This document shows, piece after piece, positions 9,028 to 17,225 of a DNA stretch of 64,000 bases; the stretch's first letter is position 1; every line of letters begins with the position of its first letter. The DNA is from Oceaniradius stylonematis (GTDB lineage Bacteria > Pseudomonadota > Alphaproteobacteria > Rhizobiales > Rhizobiaceae), in the NCBI RefSeq assembly GCF_003149475.2, contig NZ_QFWV02000006.1, positions 105,982-169,981 on the forward strand. The letters run 5' to 3'. A program made the translations under genes and the position numbers. Below the pieces are notes generated by a model. It was not told where the DNA came from, searched no databases, and saw nothing but the letters and a program-made list of their open reading frames with translations.

Positions 9028-10248
9028 ATGAACAGGGTCAAGACCATGCTCGGTCGATGGCGGGCACGCGCAAACGCCGCCGACACGCATCCGGCGGGCA
9101 ACACTGTGCCTGAACACAAGTCGGCCATCGCGCAGGGCTTTGTCGCCATGCACACCATGCTCGATGCCGGCTGGACGCATGCCTCCTTCTCCGCCCTGGC
9201 ACGCGAAGGGTTCATGCGCAATCCGATCGTGCACCGGTGTGTGCGGATGGTGTCGGAGGCCGCTGCCGCCGTCCCCTGGAGCGTGCAGGAAGGCGACCGC
9301 GACCTTGCCGAACATCCGCTTGTGGACACGCTCGAACGCCCCAATCTCGGCCAGTCGCGAACCGCATTGGCCGAGACGCTGTTCGGCAACCTGCTTCTGT
9401 CAGGCAATGCCTATCTGGAACGCGTCGAGGCCGCCGACGGCCGGATGCGGCTGCATGCGATCCGGCCCGACCGCGTGCGGATCGAGCATGACGAGCGCGG
9501 ATGGCCGGCCCGCTGCATCATCGAAGGTGCCGACGGAGCGCGCACGATCGGCATGGACGATGACGGCCGCGCGCCGGCTGTCGTGCATCTGTCGCTCTAC
9601 AATCCGCTCAGCGAGACCGATGGATTCGCTCCGCTCGAGGCCGCGCTGATGGCGCTCGACGTCCACAATGCCGCCGCCCAATGGAACAAGGCGCTGCTCG
9701 ACAATGCGGCGCGGCCATCGGGCGCTCTGATCTATGCGCCGGGCGACGGCTCGACATTGACGGCCGAGCAATATGACCAGCTCAAGCGCGAACTTGCCGA
9801 CGGCTATTCGGGCGCGCTCAATGCGGGCCGCCCGCTGCTGCTCGAAGGCGGGCTTGACTGGAAGGCGATGGGCCTGACGCCGCGCGACATGGACTTCATC
9901 GAAGCCAAGAACTCGGCCAGCCGCGACGTCGCGCTCGCCTTCGGCGTGCCGCCGATGCTCCTGGGCATTCCCGGCGACAACACCTATTCCAACTATCAGG
10001 AGGCACAGCGCGCCTTCTACCGCCTGACGGTTCTGCCGCTGGTCCGCCGGACGGTCGAAGCGCTCTCGGGCTGGCTGGCGCCTCTCTATCCGGGGCGCAT
10101 GCGGATTGGCATTGATCTCGACCGGGTCGAAGGGCTGGCGGCCGAGCGCGACGCGCTATGGGCGCGGCTCGAAGCGGCCTCCTTCCTGACGGACACCGAA
10201 AAACGTGAAGCGGTCGGCTATGCGCCGACGCCGACACGGAACGGCTGA
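9028..10248 (+). CDS. GTA portal protein (gp3), HK97-type phage portal
   Basis: The product is 406 residues and starts 15 bases after the terminase stop. It matches the HK97-type portal family: MRNPIVHRCVRMVSEAAAAV near residues 70-90, LLLSGNAYLERV, and the C-terminal SRDVALAFGVPPMLLGIPGD and TYSNYQEAQRAFYRLTV blocks. Twelve copies form the DNA entry vertex of the capsid and bind the terminase. The length is normal and no motif is missing. Confidence 0.93.
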   Translation: MNRVKTMLGRWRARANAADTHPAGNTVPEHKSAIAQGFVAMHTMLDAGWTHASFSALAREGFMRNPIVHRCVRMVSEAAAAVPWSVQEGDRDLAEHPLVDTLERPNLGQSRTALAETLFGNLLLSGNAYLERVEAADGRMRLHAIRPDRVRIEHDERGWPARCIIEGADGARTIGMDDDGRAPAVVHLSLYNPLSETDGFAPLEAALMALDVHNAAAQWNKALLDNAARPSGALIYAPGDGSTLTAEQYDQLKRELADGYSGALNAGRPLLLEGGLDWKAMGLTPRDMDFIEAKNSASRDVALAFGVPPMLLGIPGDNTYSNYQEAQRAFYRLTVLPLVRRTVEALSGWLAPLYPGRMRIGIDLDRVEGLAAERDALWARLEAASFLTDTEKREAVGYAPTPTRNG

Positions 10249-10253
10249 CCATC

Positions 10254-10604
10254 ATGACCGACATCAACCCGGCGGGCACGGTGTGGCTCGCCAAGCTGGC
10301 CGGCGCGATCGCCGGCTCGGCGATCTCGCTCGCCTATCTGTTTCCGCGCTCGCGCCGCGAGGCCGCGTTGCGGTTTATGACCGGCGTGACCGGCGGTGTC
10401 GTCTTCGGCACCACGGCCGGCGTCGCGGTCGCCGAACGCCTGGCGATCGCGGACGTGCTCAGCGAGTTCGAAACCGTACTGATGGGCGCCGCGCTTGCCT
10501 CGGTCAGTATCTGGTGGGCGATGGGTCTGGCGATCCGCTTTGCCGACCGCGGCGGCAGCCCGAAAGGAAAAAACGGCACAAGGAAGCCCGATGATCCCTC
10601 TTGA
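10254..10604 (+). CDS. DUF6107 family GTA-associated membrane protein
   Basis: This 116-residue protein has three hydrophobic segments (LAKLAGAIAGSAISLAYLF; FMTGVTGGVVFGTTAGVAV; ETVLMGAALASVSIWWAMGL) and a charged, Gly-rich tail. It sits between portal and protease genes, where rhizobial GTA clusters carry a DUF6107 gene. A holin-like or head-assembly role is possible but unproven. It starts 6 bases after the portal stop and overlaps the protease gene by 14 bases. Confidence 0.75.
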   Translation: MTDINPAGTVWLAKLAGAIAGSAISLAYLFPRSRREAALRFMTGVTGGVVFGTTAGVAVAERLAIADVLSEFETVLMGAALASVSIWWAMGLAIRFADRGGSPKGKNGTRKPDDPS

Positions 10605-11280
10605 TCGCAAATTCGCCGCGACCGAACTGGGCGATGTCGATGAGACAGGCACGTTCACCGGCTATGCGTCCGTGTTCGGCGCGGTCGATCTGGGTCAGGA
10701 AGTGGTCGCCGCCGGCGCGTTCACGAAATCGCTGGCCGAAAGGGGCGCCGGCGGCATCCGCATGCTGTTCCAGCACAATCCCGACGAGCCGATCGGCCAC
10801 TGGCTGTCGGTCGAGGAGGATGCGCACGGCCTGAAGGTTTGTGGCCGGATCAGCACCGAAGTCGCGCGGGGCCGCGAGGTGCTGGCGCTGATGCAGGCGG
10901 GCGGTCTCGACGGCCTGTCGATCGGCTTCAAGACGGTGCGTGCCAAGACCGATGCAGCCACCGGCGCACGCCACATTCTCGAAGCCGATCTCTGGGAGAT
11001 TTCCGTCGTCACCTTCCCGATGTTGCCCGAGGCACGGGTGGCGGCCGTCAAGGCCGCGCCGACCCTGCCGACGGTTCGGGACTTCGAACGTTGGCTCGTG
11101 CGCGATGCCGGGCTGACCAGACGGCAGGCCCGCACGGTCATCACCAAGGGGTTTGCCGCATTGGATCGCGGGCGGGAAGCCGCGTCCGGAACCGGTGCGC
11201 AGGACGGCCTTGTGCTTGCGAGCACCATCCGCCGTGCCGCCGATCATCTCACACTCAAGACCAAGGAACTGCGATCATGA
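10591..11280 (+). CDS. GTA prohead protease (gp4), HK97 family
   Basis: The ATG at 10591 (MIPLDRKFAA) gives 229 residues and overlaps the upstream gene by 14 bases, with AAGGAAG as ribosome-binding site. The HK97 protease core is complete: GYASVFG, the MLFQHNPDEPIGHW block with catalytic His 62, and DGLSIGF with catalytic Ser 110, followed by ILEADLWEISVVTFP. The enzyme trims the capsid protein during maturation. The C-terminal 80 residues form a basic extension (FERWLVRDAGLTRRQARTV) typical of GTA versions. Its stop overlaps the capsid start in an ATGA. Confidence 0.93.
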   Translation: MIPLDRKFAATELGDVDETGTFTGYASVFGAVDLGQEVVAAGAFTKSLAERGAGGIRMLFQHNPDEPIGHWLSVEEDAHGLKVCGRISTEVARGREVLALMQAGGLDGLSIGFKTVRAKTDAATGARHILEADLWEISVVTFPMLPEARVAAVKAAPTLPTVRDFERWLVRDAGLTRRQARTVITKGFAALDRGREAASGTGAQDGLVLASTIRRAADHLTLKTKELRS

Positions 11281-12578
11281 GCACCCTCCAAACGTGCCGC
11301 ATGGCTCCGGCGCGAAAGGCCGCCTCGGCCGCGCCGGCCATGCCCGCGGCCAAACCCATGCCCGTCTCCCATGCACAGGATGTCGCCGAGGCGTTCGACG
11401 ATTTCATGCGGGCCTTCGACGCGTTCAAGCAGGCCAATGACGAACGTCTGCGCGAGTTGGAGAGCCAGCTCGGCGAGGATCCGGTCTCCGCCGACAAGGT
11501 GGACCGCATCAACCAGGCGGTTGACGAGCAAAAGCGAGTGCTTGAACGGCTGGTCGCCAAGGCCGCGCGGCCGGCAGCCGGCGGCGGCTTCGCCTTTGCT
11601 GGCGCGAGCGAACACAAGGCCGCTTTCGAGCGCTATGTGCGCGGCGGCGACGAAACCGGCCTGCGGCGTCTCGAAGCCAAGGCCATGTCCTATGGTTCGG
11701 GTCCCGACGGCGGTTTTCTCGTGCCGCCCGAGACCGAGACGGCCATCGCAGCCCGCTTGCGCGATTTGTCGCCTGTTCGCGCGCTGGCGACCGTGCGCCA
11801 GGTCACCGGCGCGGTGCTGAAAAAGCCGTTCGCCGTCAGCGGCCCTGCGGTCGGCTGGGTCGGCGAAACCGATGCGCGTCCCGAGACGGCGGCGGGAACG
11901 CTGGCCGAACTGCAGTTTCCAACGATGGAACTCTACGCCATGCCGGCGGCGACCGCGACCCTGCTCGAGGACAGCGCCGTCGACATCGACCAGTGGATTT
12001 CCGCCGAGGTCGAGGCGGCATTCGCAGAGCAGGAAGGAACGGCCTTCGTCAATGGCGACGGCGTCAACAAGCCGCGCGGCCTTCTCGACTACACCATGGT
12101 CGACGAGAGTGCGTGGAGCTGGGGCAATCTCGGCTATGTTCCAACCGGCACGGCCGGCGATCTGCCTGCCGACGACGCGACCGGCGTGCTGCTCGACACG
12201 GTGTTCACGCTCAAGGCCGGCTATCGGCAGAACGCATCCTGGCTGATGAGCCGCAAGACCCAGGCCGCCATCCGCAAGCTCAAGGATGCGGACGGAAACT
12301 ATGTCTGGCAGCCTCCGGCAACGGCGGAGCAGAAGCCTTCCCTGATGGGCTTTTCGGTGCACGAATCCGAAGACATGCCGGCCATCGCCACAGACGCGCC
12401 TGCCATCGCCTTCGGCGATTTCGCGCGCGGCTATCTGGTGGTCGACCGGCGCGGCGTCTCGGTGCTGCGCGATCCCTATTCGGCCAAACCCTACGTGCTC
12501 TTCTACACCACCAAGCGCGTCGGAGGCGGCATCCAGGACTTCGATGCCATCAAGCTGATCCGGTTCGGCGTGAGCTGA
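11277..12578 (+). CDS. GTA major capsid protein (gp5), HK97 fold
   Basis: The product is 433 residues and starts in an ATGA overlap with the protease gene. An N-terminal delta or scaffold region of about 110 residues is predicted coiled coil (QANDERLRELESQLGEDP). It is followed by the capsid core: GPDGGFLVPPETETAIAARL, TMELYAMPAATATLLEDSAV, FVNGDGVNKPRGLL, and KPYVLFYTTKRVGGGIQDF at the C-terminus. These are standard HK97-type landmarks of GTA gp5. The scaffold would be removed by gp4. A strong hairpin follows the gene. Confidence 0.95.
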   Translation: MSTLQTCRMAPARKAASAAPAMPAAKPMPVSHAQDVAEAFDDFMRAFDAFKQANDERLRELESQLGEDPVSADKVDRINQAVDEQKRVLERLVAKAARPAAGGGFAFAGASEHKAAFERYVRGGDETGLRRLEAKAMSYGSGPDGGFLVPPETETAIAARLRDLSPVRALATVRQVTGAVLKKPFAVSGPAVGWVGETDARPETAAGTLAELQFPTMELYAMPAATATLLEDSAVDIDQWISAEVEAAFAEQEGTAFVNGDGVNKPRGLLDYTMVDESAWSWGNLGYVPTGTAGDLPADDATGVLLDTVFTLKAGYRQNASWLMSRKTQAAIRKLKDADGNYVWQPPATAEQKPSLMGFSVHESEDMPAIATDAPAIAFGDFARGYLVVDRRGVSVLRDPYSAKPYVLFYTTKRVGGGIQDFDAIKLIRFGVS

Positions 12579-12613
12579 TAGGCGCGGCCTCGTCCCCCGC
12601 GCTTCACGCCGCA

Positions 12614-12651
12614 GCGGACGGCCCGGTCCGCCTCCCTGCCGGGCCGTCCGC
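12614..12651 (+). terminator. 13-bp perfect hairpin after the capsid gene
   Basis: The arms GCGGACGGCCCGG (12614-12626) and CCGGGCCGTCCGC (12639-12651) pair fully around a 12-base loop. It lies in the only sizeable gap inside the GTA cluster (12579-12674). There is no T-run, so it may be a partial terminator, a transcript-stabilising 3' end for the highly expressed capsid message, or both. Confidence 0.55.
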
Positions 12652-12674
12652 ATCCATTTCGCAAAGGACAAACA

Positions 12675-13238
12675 ATGGTTCTGATGCCCATCGGCACGCC
12701 GGCCGTTCCGCCGGTGACGCTTGCGGACGCCAAGGCGCATCTGCGCGTCACCCATGAAGGAGAAGACACGCTGATCGCCGAACTGGTCGATGCCGCCGCG
12801 CGTTTTATCGCCGACGATACGGGCCTCGCCCTGATCGACCAGACTTGGCGTCTTTCGCTGTCCGAGGCGCCGGCGGCGCCCGTTTCGCTGCCGCGCCATC
12901 CCGTTGCCGCGATCGTTGCGGTCACAGTCTACGACCCGGACGGCGATCCGAACGTTCTGGAGGGCAGCGCCTACCGGCTCGACACCATGCGGCGGCCGGC
13001 CACCTTGACCTTCGAGCCGGGATCCCTGTCGGCCTCCATGACCGGCGTCGAGATCGACTTCCGCGCCGGCTTCGGACCCGCGGGACCCGCTGTGCCCGAC
13101 ACGCTGCGCCGCGCGATCCTGACCCTCGTCGCCCATTGGTACGAATTCCGGGGCAGCTACGGACCGAGCGAGCAGCCCGTTTCGGTTCCGATGGCCTATT
13201 CGCGCCTGGTGCGCGCCTGGCGCCGGATCGGCATCTGA
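12675..13238 (+). CDS. GTA head-tail adaptor (gp6), phiE125 gp8-like connector
   Basis: The product is 187 residues. The ATG at 12675 is preceded by AAAGGA with good spacing. The N-terminal half matches the connector family: VTLADAKAHLRVTHEGEDTL and IAELVDAAARFIADDTGLAL; the C-terminal helix pair ends SRLVRAWRRIGI. In the R. capsulatus GTA the equivalent protein sits below the portal as the adaptor ring. It follows the post-capsid hairpin, so it opens the connector/tail half of the cluster. Confidence 0.88.
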   Translation: MVLMPIGTPAVPPVTLADAKAHLRVTHEGEDTLIAELVDAAARFIADDTGLALIDQTWRLSLSEAPAAPVSLPRHPVAAIVAVTVYDPDGDPNVLEGSAYRLDTMRRPATLTFEPGSLSASMTGVEIDFRAGFGPAGPAVPDTLRRAILTLVAHWYEFRGSYGPSEQPVSVPMAYSRLVRAWRRIGI

Positions 13239-13240
13239 CC

Positions 13241-13579
13241 ATGGCGCCGCAATCAATCGATCCTGGCCGGCTGCGCGTCCGTTTTGCGCTCGAAGAATGG
13301 GCGTCGGCGCCCGACGGGCAGGGCGGCTTCACCGACATGTGGACCCATGTCGCCCACGTCTGGGGCATGGTCGCCTCGTCACGCGCCACCGATCCGCTGC
13401 GCGCCGGCGCCGGAGAGCAGGTGACCGAGCGCACCATCGTGCTGCGCGCCGATCCCCGCGTCCGGCCTGCCATGGGTCTTGTGGCGGGCAGCGACCGTTT
13501 CGTCATCCAGACGGTGCACGACGAAGAAATGGGCGGGCGCCATCTGCGCTGCATCGCGACCAGCGAGGTGCCGCAGTGA
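13241..13579 (+). CDS. GTA head-tail stopper (gp7), phage head-tail joining family
   Basis: The ATG at 13241, 2 bases after the gp6 stop, gives 112 residues. The sequence has the compact beta-barrel pattern of head-tail joining proteins: GRLRVRFALEEW, then GGFTDMWTHVAHVWGMV, the ERTIVLRADPRVRPAMG strand pair, and FVIQTVHDEE. Its counterpart in the R. capsulatus GTA closes the DNA channel below the adaptor. The stop overlaps the next small frame by a GTGA. Confidence 0.85.
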   Translation: MAPQSIDPGRLRVRFALEEWASAPDGQGGFTDMWTHVAHVWGMVASSRATDPLRAGAGEQVTERTIVLRADPRVRPAMGLVAGSDRFVIQTVHDEEMGGRHLRCIATSEVPQ

Positions 13580-13728
13580 AGACCGCCATCAGGACCACGG
13601 TCGACGATCTGGTCGGCGCTCTGCGCAAGGCGGTTCTGGCGCGCGCCGACGAACGCGCCACGCGGCTTGCCGACGAGGCGTCAACCAATGGCCGCGCTCC
13701 AGCCAAGAATGAGGACAAGCGGTCATGA
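13576..13728 (+). CDS. Small conserved-position GTA peptide between gp7 and gp8
   Basis: This 50-residue frame begins with GTG inside a GTGA overlap with gp7 and ends in an ATGA overlap with gp8. Such double coupling strongly suggests that it is translated. The peptide (VKTAIRTTVDDLVGALRKAV, then a charged tail ending NEDKRS) is helical and has no membrane segment. I do not recognise a family. A minor assembly factor is possible; a missed start of gp8 is less likely because gp8 has its own in-phase ATG. Confidence 0.55.
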   Translation: MKTAIRTTVDDLVGALRKAVLARADERATRLADEASTNGRAPAKNEDKRS

Positions 13729-14135
13729 CCGGCGATCTTCACGCCTGGCTCCTCGACCGGCTGTCGAACGATGCCGCGCTCGTGGCCGATCTCGGCGATC
13801 CGCCGCGCGTCTTCGACAGGCCGCCGCCGCGTCGCGCCTTGCCCAGCGTCTATGTCGGCCGGATCGAGGTGGCGGACTGGAGCACCGACGATGCGCGCGG
13901 GCAGGCGGTGTCCGTCGTCATTCACGCCTATGCGCGCGGTCCCGGCCGAACCGATATCGACCGGATCGTTGCCCGCATCGAGAGCACGCTGACCGATGCG
14001 GTCCCGGCGACAGCCCAGTCCACACGGATCGTGCTGGCAATGCCGGTCGCCATATCGACAGCCTATGAGCGCGGACAGGCCGCCTTCCACGCAACGCTGC
14101 GGTTGCGTTTCCTGTGCGCGGCGGCCGGTGCGTGA
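13725..14135 (+). CDS. GTA tail terminator (gp8), DUF3168 family
   Basis: The product is 136 residues and starts in an ATGA overlap. DUF3168 landmarks are an N-terminal helix (LHAWLLDRLSNDAALVADLG), a central PSVYVGRIEVADW strand, VVIHAYARGPGRTDIDRIVA, and a C-terminal beta strand HATLRLRFLCAAA. DUF3168 proteins cap the tail tube at the head interface. It is complete and of normal length. Confidence 0.88.
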   Translation: MTGDLHAWLLDRLSNDAALVADLGDPPRVFDRPPPRRALPSVYVGRIEVADWSTDDARGQAVSVVIHAYARGPGRTDIDRIVARIESTLTDAVPATAQSTRIVLAMPVAISTAYERGQAAFHATLRLRFLCAAAGA

Positions 14136-14171
14136 TCCGGAACAACCCGACATCCGAAACGGAGACCTCCC

Positions 14172-14585
14172 ATGACCGCCCAGCGTGGCAAGGACATCCT
14201 TTTGAAATTCTTCGACGACGGTCAGCAGGCGTTCGTCTCCGTGGCGGGACTGCGCACCAAGCGGATCGCTTTCAATGCGCAGACCGTCGACATCACCGAC
14301 ACGGAGTCGGCCGGCCGGTGGCGCGAGCTTCTGGGCGGTGCGGGCGTGCGGCGCGCCTCCATTTCCGGATCAGGCATCTTCAAGGATGCGGCGTCCGATG
14401 CGCTTGTCCGGCAAGCCTTCTTCGATGGCACGATCGATCAGTGGGAGATCGTGATCCCCGATTTCGGAGCGATCTCGGGCGCGTTCGCGATCACCGCGCT
14501 CGACTATGCCGGAAACCATGATGGTGAGGTGACGTTCGAGACGGCTCTTGAATCCGCCGGCGAACTGACCTTCGGAGCATTGTGA
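14172..14585 (+). CDS. GTA major tail tube protein (gp9), TP901-1 type
   Basis: The product is 137 residues, preceded by GGAGA. It matches the TP901-1 major tail protein family: MTAQRGKDILLKFFDDG at the start, VDITDTESAGRWRELLGG, ISGSGIFKDAASDALVRQAF, and EVTFETALESAGELTFG at the end. Hexamers stack to form the tail tube. It overlaps gp10 by one base (TGATG). Confidence 0.92.
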   Translation: MTAQRGKDILLKFFDDGQQAFVSVAGLRTKRIAFNAQTVDITDTESAGRWRELLGGAGVRRASISGSGIFKDAASDALVRQAFFDGTIDQWEIVIPDFGAISGAFAITALDYAGNHDGEVTFETALESAGELTFGAL

Positions 14586-14908
14586 TGCTGGTCAATCGCA
14601 GACGCGGCGAGATTGTCGCCAATCTGGGCGGCAAGGACCGTTGCCTGTGCCTGACGCTCGGAGCGTTGGCAAAACTCGAAAGCGCCTTTGCCGTCGGAGA
14701 TCTGGGCGCTCTTGGCGAGCGTTTTTCGTCCGGCCGGCTGTCGGCGCGCGACCTGTTGACCATCATCCATGCGGGCCTTGAAGGCGGTGGCCACACATTC
14801 ACGCTCGACGATGTGGCCGAGATGCAGGCCGAAGGCGGGCTGGCCGGATATGCGGCGATCGTCAGCGAATTGCTGGCTGCGACCTTTGGCCCGGCCGAGG
14901 AAAACTGA
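14585..14908 (+). CDS. GTA gp10-like tail assembly chaperone
   Basis: The product is 107 residues from the ATG at 14585; a GTG three bases earlier is possible. The gene transfer agent gp10 pattern is visible: MLVNRRRGEIVANLGGKDRC, LTLGALAKLESAF, SARDLLTIIHAGLEGGGH. Proteins of this type (Phage_TAC_11-like) are thought to chaperone the tape measure protein. It is followed directly by a second small chaperone gene, matching the gp10 / gp10.1 pair of other GTAs. Confidence 0.85.
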   Translation: MLVNRRRGEIVANLGGKDRCLCLTLGALAKLESAFAVGDLGALGERFSSGRLSARDLLTIIHAGLEGGGHTFTLDDVAEMQAEGGLAGYAAIVSELLAATFGPAEEN

Positions 14909-14911
14909 TCG

Positions 14912-15136
14912 ATGCGGCGCGCCTTTCCCTGGAACGACGCCATCGTGTTCGGGCTTGGCATCATGCGGCTTGCGCCGCAGGCGTTCTGGGCGATGACACC
15001 ACGCGAACTTGCGGCGGCCATGTCGGTTGCACACGGCGCCGGGACCTTGGCGCCATCGCGCCGCACACTTGAGGATTTGCTGTCGGCATTTCCCGATAGC
15101 GGCACGTCCGAGCTGGGACCGAACCACCATGGATGA
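14912..15136 (+). CDS. GTA gp10.1-like phage tail assembly chaperone (rcc01693 type)
   Basis: The product is 74 residues and starts 3 bases after gp10. It shows the small conserved core FPWNDAIVFGLGIMRLAPQAFW followed by MTPRELAAAM, typical of the rcc01693 / DUF2376 family. Its 3' end overlaps the tape measure gene by 8 bases. The usual role is as partner of gp10 in tail assembly. Confidence 0.86.
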   Translation: MRRAFPWNDAIVFGLGIMRLAPQAFWAMTPRELAAAMSVAHGAGTLAPSRRTLEDLLSAFPDSGTSELGPNHHG

Positions 15137-15710
15137 AGAACTGATCGTCACTGTCGATGCCGACACGACAGGGCTCGAAACCGCGCTCGCGACGCTCAAG
15201 AACGAAGCCGAGAGCTTCGGCCGGACGATGACCGGCGCATTGAGCGACATCGTCATCAAGGGCAAGTCGGTGGAGGACGTTCTGCGCGGCATCGCCATGA
15301 GCATGTCGCGCAACGCACTCAACCGGGGCCTGGCGCCGCTGCAGTCCATGTTCGACGGTTTCGGCCGATCGGTTCTCGGCGGGTTACTGGGCGCGGCAAA
15401 GCCGTTTGCCGCGGGCGGGGTCGCATCGACCGGTCTTTTTGCAGGCGGAGGCGGGGTTCTGGCTGCACCGGCCTATTTCCCGCACGGCAACGGATTTGGC
15501 GTTGCGGGAGAGGCCGGTGCCGAGGCCATCCTGCCGCTCAGACGCGGTGCGGACGGCCGTCTGGGTGTCGCCGCGCGCGGACCGAGCGAGGCCCCCGCGC
15601 AGGTCGTCGTCAACATTTCGACACCCGACGTAAGGGGCTTCGAGCGCTCCCGGTCCCAGGTCAGCGCGGCGCTCACCCGCGCCGTGATGCGCGGCCGGCG
15701 CAGCGTCTGA
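15129..15710 (+). CDS. GTA tape measure protein (gp11), short form
   Basis: The ATG at 15129, inside the end of gp10.1, gives 193 residues. The N-terminus (MDEELIVTVDADTTGLETAL) and a Gly/Ala-rich hydrophobic middle (GFGRSVLGGLLGAAKPFAAGG) lead to the conserved PHGNGFGVAGEAGAEAILPL block of GTA and lambda-like tape measure proteins. The length is far below that of phage tape measures (often over 600 residues). Since tail length scales with tape length, this predicts a short tail, in line with GTA particles. Confidence 0.88.
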   Translation: MDEELIVTVDADTTGLETALATLKNEAESFGRTMTGALSDIVIKGKSVEDVLRGIAMSMSRNALNRGLAPLQSMFDGFGRSVLGGLLGAAKPFAAGGVASTGLFAGGGGVLAAPAYFPHGNGFGVAGEAGAEAILPLRRGADGRLGVAARGPSEAPAQVVVNISTPDVRGFERSRSQVSAALTRAVMRGRRSV

Positions 15711-15720
15711 GGAGCGGGCC

Positions 15721-16332
15721 ATGGCCGATTTTCACGATGTCGCATTCCTTCCGCGCCTGCCTTTCGGCATCAATGTCGCCAGCCGCCGGCACATCGATGT
15801 CGTCGCCCTGTCTTCGGGTCACGAGATCCGCAACAGCCGGACCGCCGAGACGATGCGGCAATATACGATCCCTGTCGGCACGCGTCCGATGGCCGAAATC
15901 CGCGCCATCCTGACGTTCTTCGAGGCGCGTGGCGGGCCGTTGCATGCCTTCCGGTTCCGCGATCCGGTCGAACCTTCGACCGGACCCGATGGCGGCGTTC
16001 CCGATGCATCGGACGTACATCTGGGCACGGGCGACGGCGCGCTAACGCAATTTCAGCTCACGACCGCGAGCGGCCGCGTCATCCGCAAGCCCGAGCCGTC
16101 AAGCGTGGTCATGGCCCTCGACGGATCCGTCATCGATCCCGGTTCGGTTTCGGTCGATGCGGCGACGGGCATCGTCACTCTTTCGGCCGCTCCGGCCCCC
16201 GGCGTCGCCCTCACCGGCGGCTGCCTGTTCGATGTACCGGTGCGTTTTGAGAACCAATCGCTGCAGATCACGCGCGCCGACCCCGACGCGGGCGCGCTCG
16301 ACGACCTGGTCCTGACCGAGGTGATCGCGTGA
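15721..16332 (+). CDS. GTA distal tail protein (gp12), DUF2460
   Basis: The product is 203 residues with GAGGAGCGG upstream. DUF2460 landmarks are FHDVAFLPRLPFGINVASR, the RNSRTAETMRQYTIPVGTRP strand pair, ILTFFEARGGPLHAFRFRDP, and a C-terminal FDVPVRFENQSLQITRAD. It forms the distal tail ring that holds the hub. The gene overlaps gp13 by 4 bases. Confidence 0.92.
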   Translation: MADFHDVAFLPRLPFGINVASRRHIDVVALSSGHEIRNSRTAETMRQYTIPVGTRPMAEIRAILTFFEARGGPLHAFRFRDPVEPSTGPDGGVPDASDVHLGTGDGALTQFQLTTASGRVIRKPEPSSVVMALDGSVIDPGSVSVDAATGIVTLSAAPAPGVALTGGCLFDVPVRFENQSLQITRADPDAGALDDLVLTEVIA

Positions 16333-17225
16333 GAACCCTGCATCCCGATCTTCAGACCCATCTGGAAAACGATGCCACCACGGTCTGTCTGGCGTGGATC
16401 GTCCGGCGAACCGACGGCGCCTCGCTCGGCTTCACCGACCATGACCGGCCGCTGATGATTGCCGGCACGCTGTGCGAGCCGCAGACGGGGTTCACCGCCG
16501 GCGCGGCCGAGGCGTCGATGGGTCTGGGTGGCGACATCTCGGATGTTTCGGGCGCCTTGTCATCATCGGCAGTCTCGGAAACCGACATCGAACGCGGCGC
16601 ATATGACGGCGCCGATGTCGCGCTCTATCTGGTCAACTGGGAAGCGCCGGAAACGGCAAGCCTGCTGCGCCGTTTCCATGTCGGAGAGATCACGCGCGAG
16701 GGCCGGGCCTTTCGGGTCGAATTGCGCAGTCTGTCGGCGACGCTCGACCAGCCGCGCGGCCGCTTCTTCACCCGCCATTGCGATGCCGGGCTCGGCGATG
16801 CACGCTGCGGTTTTGCACTGTCAGCCACGCCGGGATACAGCGCCTCGGGCACCGTTTCGGGCGGCGACGGCGCCCGCTCGATCGACCTGGCCGGGATCGG
16901 CGTTCACCCGGACCGCTGGTTCGACCATGGCGTGTTGCGGTTCGATGGCGGCGTCCGCGCCGGCGACATGCTTTCCGTCTCAGCGGCCAGCCTGTCCGAT
17001 GCATCGATCATGCGCATTCTGCTGCGCGAACCGGTCGGCGTGTCGCCCGCGACAGGCGACCCGGTGACGCTGTTCGCCGGCTGCGACAAGACGTTCGCGA
17101 CGTGCAAGGCCAAGTTCTCCAACCAGCTCAATTTTCAGGGGTTCCCGCACATGCCCGGCGACGACCGGGCGCTCAGCTATGTTCATTCCGACGCCGTGTT
17201 CGATGGCGGGCCCCTTGTCCCCTGA
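16329..17225 (+). CDS. GTA tail hub protein (gp13), DUF2163, with four-cysteine cluster
   Basis: The product is 298 residues from a GTG in a GTGA overlap with gp12. DUF2163 features are CLAWIVRRTDGASLGFTDHD, the VGEITREGRAFRVELRSLSA block, and a C-terminal KFSNQLNFQGFPHMPGDD. Cysteines at 151, 160, 252 and 259 sit in the HCDAGLGDARCGF and GCDKTFATCKAKF segments. By analogy with siphophage tail-tip proteins they could bind an iron-sulfur cluster. It overlaps the next gene by 23 bases. Confidence 0.92.
   Translation: MRTLHPDLQTHLENDATTVCLAWIVRRTDGASLGFTDHDRPLMIAGTLCEPQTGFTAGAAEASMGLGGDISDVSGALSSSAVSETDIERGAYDGADVALYLVNWEAPETASLLRRFHVGEITREGRAFRVELRSLSATLDQPRGRFFTRHCDAGLGDARCGFALSATPGYSASGTVSGGDGARSIDLAGIGVHPDRWFDHGVLRFDGGVRAGDMLSVSAASLSDASIMRILLREPVGVSPATGDPVTLFAGCDKTFATCKAKFSNQLNFQGFPHMPGDDRALSYVHSDAVFDGGPLVP

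Noticed and set aside
11244-13256. 670-residue open frame antisense to capsid and connector genes
   Set aside because: Shadow frame; the sense strand carries capsid, gp6 and gp7 with family motifs.
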